Assembly (NCBI GenBank): GCA_042408595.1
Contig: JBHOQX010000100.1
Location: 170,330-234,329, forward strand
Source: JBHOQX01 sp042408595
GTDB taxonomy: Bacteria > Chloroflexota > Chloroflexia > Chloroflexales > Roseiflexaceae
DNA length: 64,000 nucleotides
Reading direction: 5' to 3'
Part shown: positions 44,069-51,969 of the stretch, in pieces
Layout of the letters: each line of letters begins with the position of its first letter
Numbering within the stretch: position 1 is the stretch's first letter
Notes under the pieces: generated by a model
What the model saw: only the letters and a program-made list of their open reading frames with translations
What the model was told of the DNA's origin: nothing
Databases searched by the model: none
Program-made: the position numbers and the translations under genes

Positions 44069-45082
44069 ATGGAGTACCGCTCGCTTGGCCGCTCGGGCCT
44101 GAAGATCGCGCCGCTGGCGATCGGGACGCTCAATTTTGGCAACCCCACCGATGAATCCGAGGCGCATGCCATCCTTGATCGGGCGCTGGCTGCTGGTATC
44201 AACCTGATCGACACCGCCGACTCGTACAACGACGGCGAGAGCGAGCGGATCATCGGGCGCTGGCTGGCGCGCACCGGCCGGCGGCGCGAGGTCGTGCTGG
44301 CCAGCAAAGTCTTCTTCCCGACCGGCCCCGGCCCGAACGACCGCGGCCTCTCGCGCCGCCACATCATTGCCTCGTGCGAGGCCTCGCTGCGCCGCCTGCA
44401 GGCCGACGAGCTCGACCTGTACCAGATGCACCGCCCCGACCCGGATACGCCGGTGGAAGAGACGCTCGGCGCGCTCGATACCCTGGTGCGGCAGGGGAAG
44501 GTGCGCTACATCGGCTGCTCGACTCACCCGGCCTGGCAGGTGATGGAGGCGCTGGCGGTGAGCGAGCGGCGCGGCTTCCCACACTACATCAGCGAACAAT
44601 CGCCGTACAACCTGCTCGATCGGCGGATCGAAAACGAGCTGGTGCCGCTGGCGCTGCGCCACGGCATCGGGCTGATCCCGTGGGCGCCGCTGGCCCAGGG
44701 GGTGCTGGCCGGCCGCTACCACGACCCGGCGGCCCTGCCGGAGGACTCGCGGGCGGCGCGGCGCGGCGGCGTCTACGCCGAGCGGGTGACGGCGCGCGGC
44801 ATCGCCACAGCGCGCCGGTTCGCGGCGCTGGCGCAGGAGTCCGGCATCCCCCCGGCGCGGCTGGCCCTGCTGTGGGTCAAGGAGCAGCCGGCGGTCGCTG
44901 CGCCGATCTTCGGCCCGCGCACCCTGGCGCACCTGGAGGACGCGCTGCCGGTGCTGGAGCTGCGGCTGGACGACGGGCTGCGCGCCGCGTGCGACGCGCT
45001 GGTGCCGCCGGGGAGCGCGGTCGTGAATTTCCACAACAGCGCGGCCTGGATGAAGCAGCAACTGGCCGTGGGGGATGAGTGA
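44069..45082 (+). CDS. Aldo/keto reductase
   Basis: A 337-aa TIM-barrel NADPH-dependent oxidoreductase. MEYRSLGRSGLKIAPLAIGT opens the fold; the catalytic tetrad is visible as Asp48 (NLIDTADSYN), Tyr53, Lys80 (VVLASKVFFP) and His121 (LYQMHRPDPDTP). The late cofactor-binding block AAPIFGPRTLAHLEDALPVL is present. The EQSPYNLLDRRIENELVPLALRHGIGLIPWAPLAQGVLAG segment is typical of the YajO/Tas-like group. Start at 44069 is preceded by GAAGGAG. Physiological substrate unknown. Confidence 0.88.
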   Translation: MEYRSLGRSGLKIAPLAIGTLNFGNPTDESEAHAILDRALAAGINLIDTADSYNDGESERIIGRWLARTGRRREVVLASKVFFPTGPGPNDRGLSRRHIIASCEASLRRLQADELDLYQMHRPDPDTPVEETLGALDTLVRQGKVRYIGCSTHPAWQVMEALAVSERRGFPHYISEQSPYNLLDRRIENELVPLALRHGIGLIPWAPLAQGVLAGRYHDPAALPEDSRAARRGGVYAERVTARGIATARRFAALAQESGIPPARLALLWVKEQPAVAAPIFGPRTLAHLEDALPVLELRLDDGLRAACDALVPPGSAVVNFHNSAAWMKQQLAVGDE

Positions 45083-45262
45083 GGAGTGATACCGTCCCCG
45101 GCGCGAACGACCAATCATTCGTAGCACAGAACAGGACTTGCGCGTTGCGGAGGTTTGTTGGTCGACACCTCCAGGACCTCGTACTCTCTGAAACGGGGTC
45201 GAAAGGCACCTGAACGAGCAGGGAGATACGTGAGCGAGTCTTTCGCACCAATCCACAATCCT

Positions 45263-46531
45263 CTACGTCCCGAGGCATTCATTCATCAAAACGCGCAACT
45301 GGTTCTCCAATACGGTGAACGAGTAAAAGCGGCGGCCGATCTCATAGTTATGCGCGGTCAGCTCTGCCATGCCGCCCGGGTCGCGCAGGAGGGCGCGCAC
45401 CGCTTCGACAGTCGCTTCGGGGATGAAATCGCCGAAGGTCAGCACGCGGAATCCCTTCGGCTTGATATCGGTCTGAAAAATATCGTAACCGCGCATGATG
45501 ATCGGGCGGCGGTAGTAGATCGCCTCCAAAAAGGCGTTGCCGAACCCTTCAAGGGCCGAGGGGTAGGTGACGAGGTCGGCGGCGTGGTACACGTCCGCCA
45601 GCGAGAAGAGCGGCAGGCCGCCGGGCGTCGTGGCGGGGCCGTGCCCGATCCGGTCGCCGGCGAAGATCACCCGTGCGCCGAGCAGGCCGGCGTACTGGTG
45701 CAGGTAGGCCGCGTACTCGTCCCCTTCGTCGCCGGAGGCGTGCGAGATCACCAGGGCGCACGGCAGCGCCAGCCGGCGGGCCAGCTCGATCGCCTGCTCG
45801 ATCCGCTTGCGCGGCACCACACGGGTTGGTTGCAGCAGGAAGCGTTCGTCCGGGCCGACGCCCAGCGCCTGGCGCACCTGCGCCGGAGGCGCCGGCTCCG
45901 GCGGCGGGGTGTCGAAGTCCATCACGTTCGGGATAAGCACGCTGCGCTCGCCGGTGCGCATGGCGATCTGCTTTGCCGCGAACGAGTTGATGACCACGTG
46001 GTGGATGGTCGGCAGCACCGGCGGGAACGCCGCCCGCAGCAGGTCGCCGGCGGCGTTGATGGTGAAGCGCTCGCGCTCCCAGGCCAGGTCGTGGTGATGC
46101 GCGATCACCGGGATGGCGGTCTCGGTGACGAACTCGGCCAGCGCCAGCCCCAGCGGCACGTGCATCGGGATCGAGAGCGCGTTCTCGGCCACCAGGATGT
46201 CGAGATCGAACCGCCGGACGAACGCGCCGATCTGCTGCTTCAGGTAGTCCTTGAGCTCCTGAATGCGCCGCGAGGTTCCCGACGTGCGCCGCTGATCATC
46301 GAACAGGTCGGACTGGAGCGCCTGGACCTCCGGGTGCGCGAAGTGCGCCTCAGGGACCACCATGGCGCGATCGGCGGGCCAGTCGCACGCGCCGGCGAAG
46401 GCGGAGCAGGCGTGCCCCAGCCGCCGCAGCACCGTCTCCCATTTGGCGGCTTCCAGCGAGATACCATCGGTTCCGGCGAGGCGAGTGGAGAGGAAGCCCA
46501 CCCGGGCGGTGTGCGTGCGCGTCGCTCGCAT
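45263..46531 (-). CDS. Glycosyltransferase, GT4 family, mannosylglucosylglycerate-synthase-like
   Basis: A 422-aa GT-B protein. N-terminal VGFLSTRLAGTDGISLEAAKWETVLRRLGH is shared by a subgroup I associate with mannosylglucosylglycerate synthases. LDILVAENALSIPMHVPLGLAL and AHHHDLAWERERF follow. The C-terminal donor site reads FLLQPTRVVPRKRIEQAIELARRL, then YHAADLVTYPSALEGFGNAFLEAIYYRRPIIMRGYDIF, where SALEGFGNAFLEA is the EX7E motif. If correct it would make a glycosylglycerate compatible solute, but the acceptor is not proven by sequence. It is isolated from the other glycosyltransferase gene. Confidence 0.72.
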   Translation of the reverse strand: MRATRTHTARVGFLSTRLAGTDGISLEAAKWETVLRRLGHACSAFAGACDWPADRAMVVPEAHFAHPEVQALQSDLFDDQRRTSGTSRRIQELKDYLKQQIGAFVRRFDLDILVAENALSIPMHVPLGLALAEFVTETAIPVIAHHHDLAWERERFTINAAGDLLRAAFPPVLPTIHHVVINSFAAKQIAMRTGERSVLIPNVMDFDTPPPEPAPPAQVRQALGVGPDERFLLQPTRVVPRKRIEQAIELARRLALPCALVISHASGDEGDEYAAYLHQYAGLLGARVIFAGDRIGHGPATTPGGLPLFSLADVYHAADLVTYPSALEGFGNAFLEAIYYRRPIIMRGYDIFQTDIKPKGFRVLTFGDFIPEATVEAVRALLRDPGGMAELTAHNYEIGRRFYSFTVLENQLRVLMNECLGT

Positions 46532-46702
46532 GCGTGCTGCGCTCCGGTTTTCATGCGATGCTGTTAACGTTGCTGGCGTATCAGCAAGTTTCGCACCAGA
46601 TAAGGGGCCGTTGGCGGTATGGCGATCGTGCGGTGGTCTGGAGCGGGGAGCGAGCGTGGAGCCGGTAGCTCCGGCTGGCCGGCCCGCGGCGATCCCTGGC
46701 GT

Positions 46703-48172
46703 TCACCGTCTGGCGATGGCGGCACGCGCCGATCTTGCCGCATCCACGCGCCCGGCGGACCAGTCGGCCAGCGCCGCGCGCGCCGCGTGCGCGCCGCACA
46801 TACCGTGGACGCCCGGCCCAGGCGGCGTGGACGACGAGCAGAGATAGATGCCCGGCGCGGGCGTGCGGTGTGGGCAGCGGCTTGCGATGGGCCGAGTGAG
46901 CAATTGCCGCCAGTCGGGCAGCCCGCCGCTGATGTCGCCGCCGATCAGGTTGGCGTTCCAGGCCTCCATGGCGGCGCAATCCATCGTGTGCCGCGCCAGC
47001 ACCCGGCCGCGAAAGCCCGGCGCGAAGCGCTCGATCTGCGCCTCGACCGCCGCGGCCATATCGACCACGGAGCCGCGCGGGACGTGACAGTAGGCCCAGA
47101 GCGTATGGTTGCCGGCGGGGGCGCGCGCCGGGTCGAACAGCGACGGCTGGGCGACCAGGACGAACGGGCGCCCGGCGGGCTCGCCGCGATGCGGCGCCCG
47201 CTCCGCGGCGGCGATCTCCGCCAGCGTCCCGCCGAGGTGGAGCGTGGCGGCGCGGGCGCAGGCCGGGTTGGCCCACGGCACCGGGCCGCCGAGCGCGTAG
47301 TCGAGCTTGAACACGCCCGGGCCGGGGCGGAAGCGCGCCAGCCGGCGGCGGTAGCCGGCGGGCAGCCGCTCCCCGGCGATCTGCAGCAACTGCCGGGGCG
47401 TCACGTCGAACAAGTACGCCCTGGCCGGCGGCAGTTCGTCGATGTGCGTCACACGCCAGCCGGTGCGGATCGCGCCGCCGTGGACCCGCAGGCAGGCCGC
47501 CAGCGCGTCGGCGAGCGCCTGGGCGCCGCCCCGCGGCACGGGCCAGCCGACCGCATGCCCCAGCGCGCCGAGCACCAGAGCCGGCGCGGCGCTCAGCGGC
47601 GCCTCCAGCGGCAGGCAGGCGTGGCCGCCGAGCCCGGCCAGCAGCGCGCGGGCCGCCTCGCCGCGAAACAGCCCGCGGGCGAGCACGGCCACCGGCCAGA
47701 GGGCACGCAGGCCAAACCGGGCCGCCGCGAAGGGAGCGGGCGGAAAGCGCAGCGGGTCGAGCACGAACGGCTGAATCCGATGCCACCAGCGGGCGAGCGG
47801 GGCCATCAGCCGCGCGTAGGCCGGGCCGTCCCGGCCCAGGCCGCCCGCCGTGGCGCGCACCCCGCGCGCCAGCAGCACCGCGCGCCCGCCGTCGAGCGGG
47901 TGCGCCAGCGGAGCCGGCGGCTGGGCCCAGCGCAGGCCGTAGCGCTCCAACTCCAGCGCGCGGAACACCGGCGAGGCCACGCCGAACGGGTGCACCGCCG
48001 AGCCGAGGTCGTGGGTGAAGCCCGGCAGTGTCAGCGCGGCGGACGACGCGCCCCCGCCGACCGTCTCGCGCGCCTCGATCACCAGCACGCGCCAGCCGGC
48101 CCGCGCCAGCAGGCAGGCGGCGGTCAGCCCGTTCGGCCCCGCGCCGACGACGACGGCGTCATAGGTCTGCAT
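46703..48172 (-). CDS. CrtI-like FAD-dependent oxidoreductase (COG1233)
   Basis: A 489-aa flavoprotein; ATG at 48172 with GGAG 7 nt upstream. MQTYDAVVVGAGPNGLTAACLLARAGWRVLVIEARETVGGGASS is the FAD-binding entry of phytoene-desaturase-type enzymes; FTHDLGSAVHPFG, VPRGGAQALADALAACLRVHGGAIRTGWRV and the C-terminal GIYLCSSSTPPGPGVHGMCGAHAA are matching blocks. The last resembles the PYROXD2/COG1233 branch more than classical CrtI. Carotenoid desaturation is possible in this phototroph but not shown. It lies 22 bp after the disulfide reductase gene on the same strand and is probably co-transcribed. Confidence 0.72.
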   Translation of the reverse strand: MQTYDAVVVGAGPNGLTAACLLARAGWRVLVIEARETVGGGASSAALTLPGFTHDLGSAVHPFGVASPVFRALELERYGLRWAQPPAPLAHPLDGGRAVLLARGVRATAGGLGRDGPAYARLMAPLARWWHRIQPFVLDPLRFPPAPFAAARFGLRALWPVAVLARGLFRGEAARALLAGLGGHACLPLEAPLSAAPALVLGALGHAVGWPVPRGGAQALADALAACLRVHGGAIRTGWRVTHIDELPPARAYLFDVTPRQLLQIAGERLPAGYRRRLARFRPGPGVFKLDYALGGPVPWANPACARAATLHLGGTLAEIAAAERAPHRGEPAGRPFVLVAQPSLFDPARAPAGNHTLWAYCHVPRGSVVDMAAAVEAQIERFAPGFRGRVLARHTMDCAAMEAWNANLIGGDISGGLPDWRQLLTRPIASRCPHRTPAPGIYLCSSSTPPGPGVHGMCGAHAARAALADWSAGRVDAARSARAAIARR

Positions 48173-48194
48173 CATAAGCTCCAGCGCCGCCGCA

Positions 48195-49646
48195 TCATCC
48201 CTGCCGCTCCCACTCGGCATGCGGCCGCCCGAAGATGTGCCATTCGCGCGTCAGCGGCATCACGCCCAACTGCCGCACGATCTCGCGCGCCGCCAGGCCC
48301 AGCACCGCGGTGTAGGTCGGGTAGGCGATCTCCAGCTCGGCCAGCGTTTCCACCCGCATCCCGGCGGCCATCCCGGCCGCGACGACGTGGACGATCTCCA
48401 CGGCCTGCTCGCCGACAACGTGCGCGCCGAGCATGCGGTGGTCCTCCGGCGAGACCAGCAGCTTGCAGAACCCTTCGGTGCGGCTGTCGATCACCGCCCG
48501 GTCGATGGCGGCGAAGGGCACCGTGGCGCTGACGCACCCCCCGACGGAGCGGGCCTGCGCCTCGGTGAGCCCGACGCTGGCGTACTCCGGGTCGGTGAAG
48601 CCGCCGTGCGGCACGATGGCATGGCGGTGGCGCGCCCCGGCGCCGAGCACCGCGTTCTCCGCCGCGACCCGGGCCTGGGAGGTGGCGCTCTGCACCAGCA
48701 TCATGCGGCCGGTGATGTCGCCCGCGGCGAAGATGTGCGGCGCGCTGGTGCGAAAGCCGTCATCCACGGCGATGTAGCCCCGCTCGGTCTGGACGCCCGC
48801 CGCCTCCACCCCCAGCCCCTCGATGTTGCCGGGCCAGCCGACCGCCAGCACGACCGCCTCGACATCGAGCGTCCGCGTGCCATCGCGCTGGTACGTGAGC
48901 CGCAGCGTCGCGCCGTCCTGCTCATCGATCCGCTCGACACCGCTCAGGCCGGTCACCACATCGATCCCGCGGTCGCGGAAGGCGCGATCAAGCGCCGCCG
49001 AGACGGCCTCATCCTCGCCGGGGAGGATGCGCGGCGCCAGCTCGAGCAGCGTCACCCGCGCGCCGAAGGCGGCGAAGATCGAGGCGAGCTGGCAGCCGGT
49101 GGCCGCCGCGCCGATCACCGCGACCGAACGGGGCAGGGTACGCATCCGCCAGACGTCGCTGTGGGTCAGCGCCAGCGCCGCGCCGGGGAAGTCGAGCCGC
49201 CGGGCGCGCCCGCCGGCGCAGATGATGAACGTCCGCGCTTCGAGCTGCCGGCCGTCGGCGAGCGCCAGGGTCTGCGGGCCGGCGAAGGCGGCCTGCCCAA
49301 CCGTGAAATGCGCATCCACTCCGCTTGCCTGAAGGGTGGCGACGATCTGTTTCTTCTCGTGGACGGTGTAGATCATCTGCTGGGCATGCGCCAGCAGCGC
49401 GGCGAAGTCGAGTGCCGGCGGCGCGGTGCTCAGGCCGTACGCCGCGAGTTGGCGGGCGTCGCGCGCCAGCCGCGCGGCCCTGGCCAGCACGCGGGTGGGC
49501 AGGCAGCCGTCGTTGGTGCAGGTGCCGCCGGGCAGCCCGCGCTCCACCAGCGCCACCGCGGCGCCGAGTTCGCGCGCCCGCAGCGCCGCCGTCACCCCGG
49601 CCGGCCCGCCGCCGATCACGACGACGTCGTAGGGTTGGTTGGACAT
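48195..49646 (-). CDS. Flavin disulfide-reductase family protein, dihydrolipoamide dehydrogenase-like
   Basis: A 483-aa class I pyridine nucleotide-disulfide oxidoreductase; ATG at 49646 follows AGAGGAG. FAD motif VVVIGGGPAGVTAALRARELG, redox site GGTCTNDGCLPTRVL with the Cys-x4-Cys pair, NAD(P) motif VAVIGAAATGCQLASIFAAFG, and HIFAAGDITGRMMLVQSATSQARVAAENA. At the C-terminal interface, where active reductases have HPTxxE, this protein reads AYPTYTAV, so the catalytic His and its partner Glu are missing. It may use another electron acceptor or not be a true E3. Pairs with the CrtI-like gene downstream. Confidence 0.78.
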   Translation of the reverse strand: MSNQPYDVVVIGGGPAGVTAALRARELGAAVALVERGLPGGTCTNDGCLPTRVLARAARLARDARQLAAYGLSTAPPALDFAALLAHAQQMIYTVHEKKQIVATLQASGVDAHFTVGQAAFAGPQTLALADGRQLEARTFIICAGGRARRLDFPGAALALTHSDVWRMRTLPRSVAVIGAAATGCQLASIFAAFGARVTLLELAPRILPGEDEAVSAALDRAFRDRGIDVVTGLSGVERIDEQDGATLRLTYQRDGTRTLDVEAVVLAVGWPGNIEGLGVEAAGVQTERGYIAVDDGFRTSAPHIFAAGDITGRMMLVQSATSQARVAAENAVLGAGARHRHAIVPHGGFTDPEYASVGLTEAQARSVGGCVSATVPFAAIDRAVIDSRTEGFCKLLVSPEDHRMLGAHVVGEQAVEIVHVVAAGMAAGMRVETLAELEIAYPTYTAVLGLAAREIVRQLGVMPLTREWHIFGRPHAEWERQG

Positions 49647-49890
49647 CGATCTCCTCTGACAGCGGATGGCCAGTGACGAATGACGATGGATGGCGCATGC
49701 AGGGGCGACGGCGGGGCGGCAGGCGGAGGGCTTACCCGCGCCAGGCGAGCAAGCACGGCCGGCGGCAGCCGCGCGAGCCAGCCCCGGATGCGCACCGCGA
49801 GGTACGGGGGACAGATTCTGGCGGGCGAGCGAACGCACCGTGGCATGCCAGCGATGCTCGCCTGGCGAGCGCTGCACGATCGAGCTCGCC
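49647..49890. other. Gap without a supported gene
   Basis: 244 bp between two minus-strand genes. A short GACGAATGACGATGGATGG stretch (49675-49693) is a minimal copy of the GAATGA repeat module. Otherwise I see no signal. Confidence 0.4.
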
Positions 49891-50892
49891 TCACCAGGCT
49901 TCGCGCACCAGCCTCCCATTCGACGGCGGGATGAGCCAATGATCGATCTGCTCGCCCAGGGCTACGGCGCGTTCGACCGCCCGCCGCAGATCGTTCCCCA
50001 GAAACACACCCGGCGCCCGCACGACAAGCTCGGGGTACTCGTCGAACACCCGCCCGCCGTAGCCGAGCAGCAGGCGGCAGTCTGGCTTCGCCGCGATAGC
50101 CTCGGCGATCTCCAGCAGGCCAGGCATATGCTCAGCCATGGAGACACTGGCACAGACCAGCGCCGGAGCCAGACGCTCAAGGAACTCCGCCAGTCCATCT
50201 GTGGACGTGCTCTGACCCAGGTAGATCACCTCCCAGCCGCGCTGCTCCATCAGCAGCCCGAAGGCCAGCAGGCCAAGCTCGTGGAACTCGCCGGGCACAC
50301 ATGCGCAGACGACCCGCCGACCGTGGGCGAACGGGGCGTGGAGCTGCACCAGCGCAAGCAGCCGCTGGCGGATGAAGTTGGTGGCGAAGCGCTCCTCGGC
50401 GACGCAGACGTCTCCAGCCGCCCAGCGCCGGCCGATCTCGATCAGCACCGGGTGAAACAGCTCCAGAATAACCGTCTCCAGCGGGTAGAGCGTGCAGGCC
50501 ATGTTCACCAACAGGTGCGCCTGGCGCAGATCGACATGGAGCAGCGTCTGAAGCAACTGCTCGCGCAACTCCAGCCAGCCGGCCTGCGCCGTCACGGCCG
50601 CGCCCGCGGAGTACTCCCGCTCGTGCTCGTCGTTGCGGTCGCGCAGCATGGCCACCGCCTGGCTGATCGCCAGGCCGTGCTCGGTGCACTGCCGGAGCCA
50701 TTTGATGATCCCGATGTCGCGTTCGGAGTACAACCGATGGCCGTGATCCGAGCGCTTCGGATGCGGGACGCCGTAGCGCTGTTCCCAGGCGCGCAGGGTC
50801 GAGATATTCACCTGGGTCTCCTGGACGACAGCCTTGATGTTGTAGCGGGGGGTGTCTGGAAGGTTCAGGAGGTGCGTCACCTGCTCGTTCAT
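49891..50892 (-). CDS. MerR-type regulator with B12-binding domain (CarH/LitR-like)
   Basis: A 333-aa protein; start follows TAGGAGGAACG. Residues 15-85 are a MerR winged helix (YNIKAVVQETQVNISTLRAWEQRYGVPHP). Residues about 105-185 form the four-helix cap of cobalamin-dependent photoregulators, and 190-325 the B12-binding Rossmann domain with GEFHELG (His204 as candidate lower ligand), YLGQSTS, and GYGGRVFDE. CarH proteins carry W-x9-EH in the cap; here it is Trp157-x9-Glu167-Arg168, and the residue after the Trp is Ala. The B12 site thus looks kept, the light-responsive details changed. It is divergent from puf and carries its own 11-bp repeat array in its promoter. Role in photosynthesis control is inference. 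Confidence 0.85.
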   Translation of the reverse strand: MNEQVTHLLNLPDTPRYNIKAVVQETQVNISTLRAWEQRYGVPHPKRSDHGHRLYSERDIGIIKWLRQCTEHGLAISQAVAMLRDRNDEHEREYSAGAAVTAQAGWLELREQLLQTLLHVDLRQAHLLVNMACTLYPLETVILELFHPVLIEIGRRWAAGDVCVAEERFATNFIRQRLLALVQLHAPFAHGRRVVCACVPGEFHELGLLAFGLLMEQRGWEVIYLGQSTSTDGLAEFLERLAPALVCASVSMAEHMPGLLEIAEAIAAKPDCRLLLGYGGRVFDEYPELVVRAPGVFLGNDLRRAVERAVALGEQIDHWLIPPSNGRLVREAW

Positions 50893-50967
50893 TGAGCGTT
50901 CCTCCTACCAGTTTCAGGGCGGGAGCGCACAGCGAGGCGTGCGACTGGCACAGGATGCGCGAAGACA

Positions 50968-51000
50968 TGGAGAGACAATGTGTAGGCAATGTGCATTATA
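50968..51000. promoter_or_regulatory. 11-bp direct repeats at the B12-regulator promoter
   Basis: TGTGTA at 50979 and TGTGCA at 50990 begin CAATGTG repeats exactly 11 bp apart; a weaker third copy TGGAGA begins at 50968. The array overlaps the -10 and start region of the regulator's promoter, suggesting autorepression. The same TGYRYA element at the same 11-bp period occurs upstream of puf and bchF. Confidence 0.6.
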
Positions 51001-51022
51001 CGTCAAAGGGCGTTGCCGTCAA
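50995..51022 (-). promoter_or_regulatory. Promoter of the B12-binding regulator gene
   Basis: Minus strand TTGACG (51017-51022), 16-bp spacer, TATAAT (50995-51000). Transcription would start near 50988, giving a leader of about 95 nt. Confidence 0.6.
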
Positions 51023-51084
51023 CCCCCGCACCGCAATGCCGGAGTAGCATCCGCTCTGCGGGGAGGGAGACGGGGAGGTTATGG

Positions 51085-51206
51085 GGGGAGGTTTTTCTGC
51101 TGACACGGCCGGGCGCCCGTGGCCCTCACCCTCTGTCCCTCGCTCCCACGCCGGGAGCGGGGGGAACCAACGACGCTGGGGCCCGGTAAGCGCAAAAAAC
51201 CTCCCC
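51085..51206. repeat. Inverted repeat GGGGAGGTTTTT with C/G hairpin repeat inside
   Basis: GGGGAGGTTTTT (51085-51096) and its exact complement (51195-51206) enclose about 98 bp that include a C-rich/G-rich hairpin (CCCTCACCCTCTGTCCCTCG and GGGAGCGGGGGG) like those at 2365-2450 and 20190-20232. The element sits between the regulator and puf promoters and may be a small mobile-type repeat or an insulator-like terminator pair. No coding sequence. Confidence 0.5.
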
Positions 51207-51310
51207 AAGAGGACGGGGGGAGGGGTGCAGAAAGCTGTTCGCCGCGGTGCGGGTGAGCGCCTCCCTCCGGCCAATGACATCTGTGCATCGCCTCAGCGAT
51301 GGCGGCAGGA

Positions 51311-51349
51311 TGTGCACCATGTGCATAACAAATGCATAGATGATGTGTA
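51311..51349 (+). promoter_or_regulatory. Four 11-bp direct repeats upstream of the puf promoter
   Basis: TGTGCA (51311), TGCATA (51322), TGCATA (51333) and TGTGTA (51344) start exactly 11 bp apart and fit TGYRYA. The array ends 11 bp before the puf -35. Its position favours activation or regulated access rather than simple promoter blocking. Candidate ligand: the divergent B12-binding MerR regulator. Confidence 0.6.
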
Positions 51350-51360
51350 ATACATTTTGA

Positions 51361-51390
51361 TTGACAATTTCCGCTCTTAAAGGTTATAAT
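51361..51390 (+). promoter_or_regulatory. puf operon promoter
   Basis: TTGACA (51361-51366), 18-bp spacer, TATAAT (51385-51390): both hexamers match consensus. Transcription would start near 51397, leaving a leader of about 190 nt before pufB. No other strong promoter is visible before pufB. Confidence 0.7.
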
Positions 51391-51585
51391 CGAGACTGCC
51401 CACCTAGAAAAGATTTAACACTCGCATGATACTTACCCGCCTCGGTCGCGCCCACGCACGGCGCATCTCTCCGGCGGCCGCTGGTGAAGCGGTGGAGTCG
51501 TCCCTTCCGCCGCGCCAGATGCATATAACAGGTGCCGCACGCGCAAGGCTCGTCGATCCGCAGGCTGGAAAGGGGGTGAGAGTGC

Positions 51586-51786
51586 ATGTCGGAACGCGCA
51601 ACAACCGCACGGCAGGTTGAGGCGGAGGTGTACAGCAACGACCTGGTGCCATCGCCGTGGAAGGGGCTGTTCACGAACGAGGAATGGCTCGTCCATCGTA
51701 TCGTCGTCCAGGCCACCTACGGCATGGTCGTGATCGTCCTTATCGCGCACGCCCTGGTCTGGTTCTGGCGGCCATGGCTGCAATAG
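51586..51786 (+). CDS. pufB: Light-harvesting antenna beta polypeptide
   Basis: A 66-aa single-span membrane protein of the B808-866-type antenna ring around the reaction centre. After a polar N-terminus, residues 37-66 read HRIVVQATYGMVVIVLIAHALVWFWRPWLQ: His55 is the bacteriochlorophyll ligand of the long-wave ring and His37 lies where FAP beta chains bind the short-wave pigment. The WRPWL C-terminus is conserved in these chains. Shine-Dalgarno GGGGGTGAG precedes the ATG. It is followed 18 bp later by pufA, in the usual beta-alpha order. Confidence 0.92.
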   Translation: MSERATTARQVEAEVYSNDLVPSPWKGLFTNEEWLVHRIVVQATYGMVVIVLIAHALVWFWRPWLQ

Positions 51787-51804
51787 CCGAGGAAGGAGGT
51801 ATCC

Positions 51805-51942
51805 ATGCGACGGCCCCCGATCGAGTTTCGGACGGTCGCTATCATCTACACGCTGCTTGGGATCATCATGGCGCTCGTCATCCATTTCGTCGTCCTCAGC
51901 TCGCCCAGGTATAACTGGCTGGCCCTGGTCGGCGGCGGTTAA
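51805..51942 (+). CDS. pufA: Light-harvesting antenna alpha polypeptide
   Basis: A 45-aa single-span protein encoded after the strong GGAAGGAGGT site. After an Arg/Pro-rich start (MRRPPIEF), the helix TVAIIYTLLGIIMALVIHFVVL carries His27, the bacteriochlorophyll ligand, followed by SSPRYNWL, the conserved C-terminal block of FAP alpha chains. It pairs with PufB. The stop at 51940-51942 is followed by two hairpins before pufLM. Confidence 0.93.
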   Translation: MRRPPIEFRTVAIIYTLLGIIMALVIHFVVLSSPRYNWLALVGGG

Positions 51943-51969
51943 GCGGCGCTCGTGGCCCGTTCGGTTGGC

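Noticed and set aside
46619..48532. 637-codon plus-strand frame antisense to the CrtI-like gene
   Set aside because: Gln/Arg/Ala low-information translation with no family signal; the minus-strand gene has all FAD motifs.
48195..49646. The disulfide reductase as the missing E3 of the 2-oxoacid dehydrogenase cluster
   Set aside because: The HPTxxE dyad needed for dihydrolipoamide oxidation is replaced by YPTYT and the gene is about 8 kb away on the other strand.
51283..51293. ACATCTGTGCA near the puf promoter resembling the SorC operator
   Set aside because: Only the right half fits; the left half is TGACA rather than TGCACA, and it is out of register with any promoter.
50900..51400. PpsR/CrtJ-type sites (TGT-N12-ACA) in the puf control region
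   Set aside because: I looked for properly spaced pairs and found none with N12; the 11-bp direct repeats explain the TGT words better.
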